From the NCBI RefSeq assembly GCF_019056515.1, contig NZ_CP064873.1:1364001-1428000 (forward strand): DNA of 64,000 nucleotides, in the 5' to 3' direction. Shown here one piece after another: positions 62,250 through 64,000 of this stretch. Under the pieces are notes generated by a model. That model had not been told where the DNA came from and did not search any database. It worked only from the letters and a program-made list of their open reading frames with translations. The position numbers and the translations under genes are program-made. Positions within the stretch are counted from its first letter, which is position 1. Each line of letters starts with the position of its first letter. The DNA is from Microbacterium paraoxydans (GTDB taxonomy: Bacteria; Actinomycetota; Actinomycetes; Actinomycetales; Microbacteriaceae).

Positions 62250-64000
62250 GTGGCTGGTAAACCACGCGTACATGAGATCGCCGCCGAACTCGGCGTCGAC
62301 AGCAAGGTCGCACTTGCGAAGCTCAAGGAACTCGGCGAGTTCGTGAAGAGCCCGTCCTCGACGGTCGAGCCCCCGGTGGCGCGCAAGCTGCGCGCCGCGA
62401 TCGAGGCCGACCCGTCCCTGAATGCGGCCTCCGAGCCCGCTGCGGCGAAGCCCGCCGCGAAGCCGGCACCGAAGTCCTCGGCGCCCACCCCCGGTCCGAA
62501 GCCCGGCCCCAAGCCGGGTCCTGCAGCTCCGGCCGCACCCGCCCCGAGCCCGGCGCCCGCCCCCGCGGCGGAGAAGGCTCCGGCGCCGTCGGCGCCCGCG
62601 AAGCCGTCGGCTCCGGCCCCGGCCGCACCGTCCTCCGGTGACGGCAACGCCCCGAAGCCCGGCGCGCCCCGCCCCGGCAACAACCCGTTCTCGTCCGCAC
62701 AGGGCATGGGCCAGCGTCCCGCGGGTCCCCGTCCCGGCAACAACCCCTTCGCCTCGGCGCAGGGGATGGGCCAGCGCCCGACCCCCGGCAACATCCCGCG
62801 TCCGCAGGCGCCCCGTCCCGGTGCTCCGCGCCCGGGTGCCCCGCGTCCCGGCTCGCCGCGACCCGGCGCACCTCGTGGTGGTCAGGGCGGTCGTCCCGGT
62901 GCTCCGTTCCAGCAGCGTACGGGCGGCCCCGGTCGTCCCGGCGGCGGTGGCGGTCCCGGTGCGGGTCCCCGTCCCGGCGGCGGTTTCGCCGGTCGTCCCG
63001 GTGGTGGCGGTCGTGGCCGTGGTCCCGGCGGCGGTACGGCCGGTGCCTTCGGCAAGGGCGGCGGCAAGAGCAAGCAGCGCAAGTCGCGGCGGGCGAAGCG
63101 GCAAGAGTTCGAGATGCGGAGCGCCCCGGTCGTCGGTGGCGTCAACGTCACCCGTGGCAACGGCGAGACGATCCGCATGCGTCGCGGTGCCTCCATCGCG
63201 GACTTCGCCGACAAGATCGAGGCCCTGACCGGCTACACCGTGCAGCCGGGCACCCTCGTCACGATCCTCTTCAACCTCGGCGAGATGGCCACGGCCACCG
63301 AGTCGCTGGATGAGGCCACGTTCGAGGTCCTCGGTGAGGAGCTGGGATACAAGGTCCAGATGGTCTCGCCCGAGGACGAGGACAAGGAGCTCCTCGAGGG
63401 CTTCGGTCTCGACCTCGAGAAGGAGCTGGAGGAGGAGAGCGAGGACGACCTCGAGATCCGTCCCCCGGTCGTCACCGTCATGGGTCACGTCGACCACGGT
63501 AAGACGCGCCTCCTCGACGCGATCCGCCAGACCAACGTCATCGAGGGTGAGGCCGGCGGCATCACCCAGCACATCGGTGCCTACCAGGTCTGGACCGAGC
63601 ACGAGGGCATCGAGCGGGCGATCACGTTCATCGACACCCCCGGTCACGAGGCGTTCACCGCCATGCGTGCCCGTGGTGCGCAGGTCACCGACCTCGCGAT
63701 CCTCGTGGTCGCGGCCGACGACGGCATCATGCCGCAGACGGTCGAGGCGCTGAACCACGCCCAGGCAGCCAACGTGCCGATCGTGGTCGCGGTGAACAAG
63801 GTCGACAAGCCCGAGGCCAACCCGGCCAAGGTGCGTCAGCAGCTCACCGAGTACGGTCTGGTGGCCGAGGAGTACGGCGGCGACGTCATGTTCGTCGACG
63901 TCTCGGCCCGTGCCAACACCGGCATCCAGGAGCTCCTGGACGCGGTGCTGCTCACGGCGGACGCCGGTCTCGACCTGACCGCCAACCCGAACAAGGCCGC
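62250..64000 (+). CDS. infB: Translation initiation factor IF-2, partial (3' end beyond window)
   Basis: GTPase that brings fMet-tRNA to the ribosome. The first 583 residues are present and the frame is open at base 64000. The N-terminal IF2N helix domain ([20 protein letters not shown]) is followed by a long Pro/Ala/Gly/Arg-rich linker (about residues 65-275). The linker contains a duplicated [16 protein letters not shown] unit and several APRPG repeats. The second IF2N-like region precedes the G domain with G1 [12 protein letters not shown] near residue 412, DTPGHE and NKVDK. GTG 62250 follows AGGAGA. Confidence 0.97.
   Translation, partial: MAGKPRVHEIAAELGVDSKVALAKLKELGEFVKSPSSTVEPPVARKLRAAIEADPSLNAASEPAAAKPAAKPAPKSSAPTPGPKPGPKPGPAAPAAPAPSPAPAPAAEKAPAPSAPAKPSAPAPAAPSSGDGNAPKPGAPRPGNNPFSSAQGMGQRPAGPRPGNNPFASAQGMGQRPTPGNIPRPQAPRPGAPRPGAPRPGSPRPGAPRGGQGGRPGAPFQQRTGGPGRPGGGGGPGAGPRPGGGFAGRPGGGGRGRGPGGGTAGAFGKGGGKSKQRKSRRAKRQEFEMRSAPVVGGVNVTRGNGETIRMRRGASIADFADKIEALTGYTVQPGTLVTILFNLGEMATATESLDEATFEVLGEELGYKVQMVSPEDEDKELLEGFGLDLEKELEEESEDDLEIRPPVVTVMGHVDHGKTRLLDAIRQTNVIEGEAGGITQHIGAYQVWTEHEGIERAITFIDTPGHEAFTAMRARGAQVTDLAILVVAADDGIMPQTVEALNHAQAANVPIVVAVNKVDKPEANPAKVRQQLTEYGLVAEEYGGDVMFVDVSARANTGIQELLDAVLLTADAGLDLTANPNKA

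Overview
The window is chromosomal backbone of a high-GC actinobacterium (about 70% G+C by eye, strong G/C third-codon bias, many GTG/TTG starts). Gene content and protein style point to the family Microbacteriaceae, most likely Microbacterium. This is an inference: there is no rRNA in the window. I see no insertion sequence, prophage, CRISPR array or plasmid function. There is one tRNA gene. Layout: 1-10.3 kb holds mostly catabolic and accessory genes: a Zn alcohol dehydrogenase, a DUF7882-like gene remnant, nhaA, tRNA-Arg(CCG), an SGNH hydrolase, argS, a DUF2993 protein, a TetR-controlled pair of alpha/beta hydrolases and a YihY protein. 10.4-33.8 kb matches the order known from Mycobacterium tuberculosis (argS-lysA-hom-thrB-rho-prfA-prmC-sua5/tsaC-wecA-atpI-atpBEFHAGDC). 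thrC and rpmE are absent here. A block of about 6 kb (citrate-type two-component system, CitMHS transporter, small membrane protein, cysE-cysK) splits prfA from prmC, and prmC carries a one-base frameshift. 33.8-42.8 kb carries yaaA, a Pro-rich membrane protein, a PP2C phosphatase, a two-ATPase EccC-like FtsK/SpoIIIE protein, asparaginase, OsmC, an acyltransferase and an FKBP lipoprotein. 42.9-58.9 kb follows the conserved dxr-rip-ispG-proS backbone, interrupted by a MurE-like ligase, YcnI, a fused anthranilate synthase under a textbook tryptophan attenuator, an AlaX-like protein, a nucleotidyltransferase and an RNB ribonuclease. 59-64 kb is LOG-nusA-ylxR-infB; infB runs off the end. How the genes work together: the atp operon builds the F1Fo ATP synthase. 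lysA, hom and thrB belong to the aspartate family pathway, cysE and cysK make cysteine, dxr and ispG act in the MEP isoprenoid pathway, and rho, nusA, prfA and infB serve transcription and translation. The most striking genome-wide signal is regulatory. About twenty genes have a TAnnnT -10 hexamer ending exactly 6 nt before the ATG/GTG, the signature of leaderless mRNAs. The same rule supports two otherwise doubtful small genes (3210-3383 and 35557-35664) and the Trp leader peptide. Long open frames antisense to argS, lysA/hom, rho, the FtsK-like gene and trpEG are composition artefacts and are left out.
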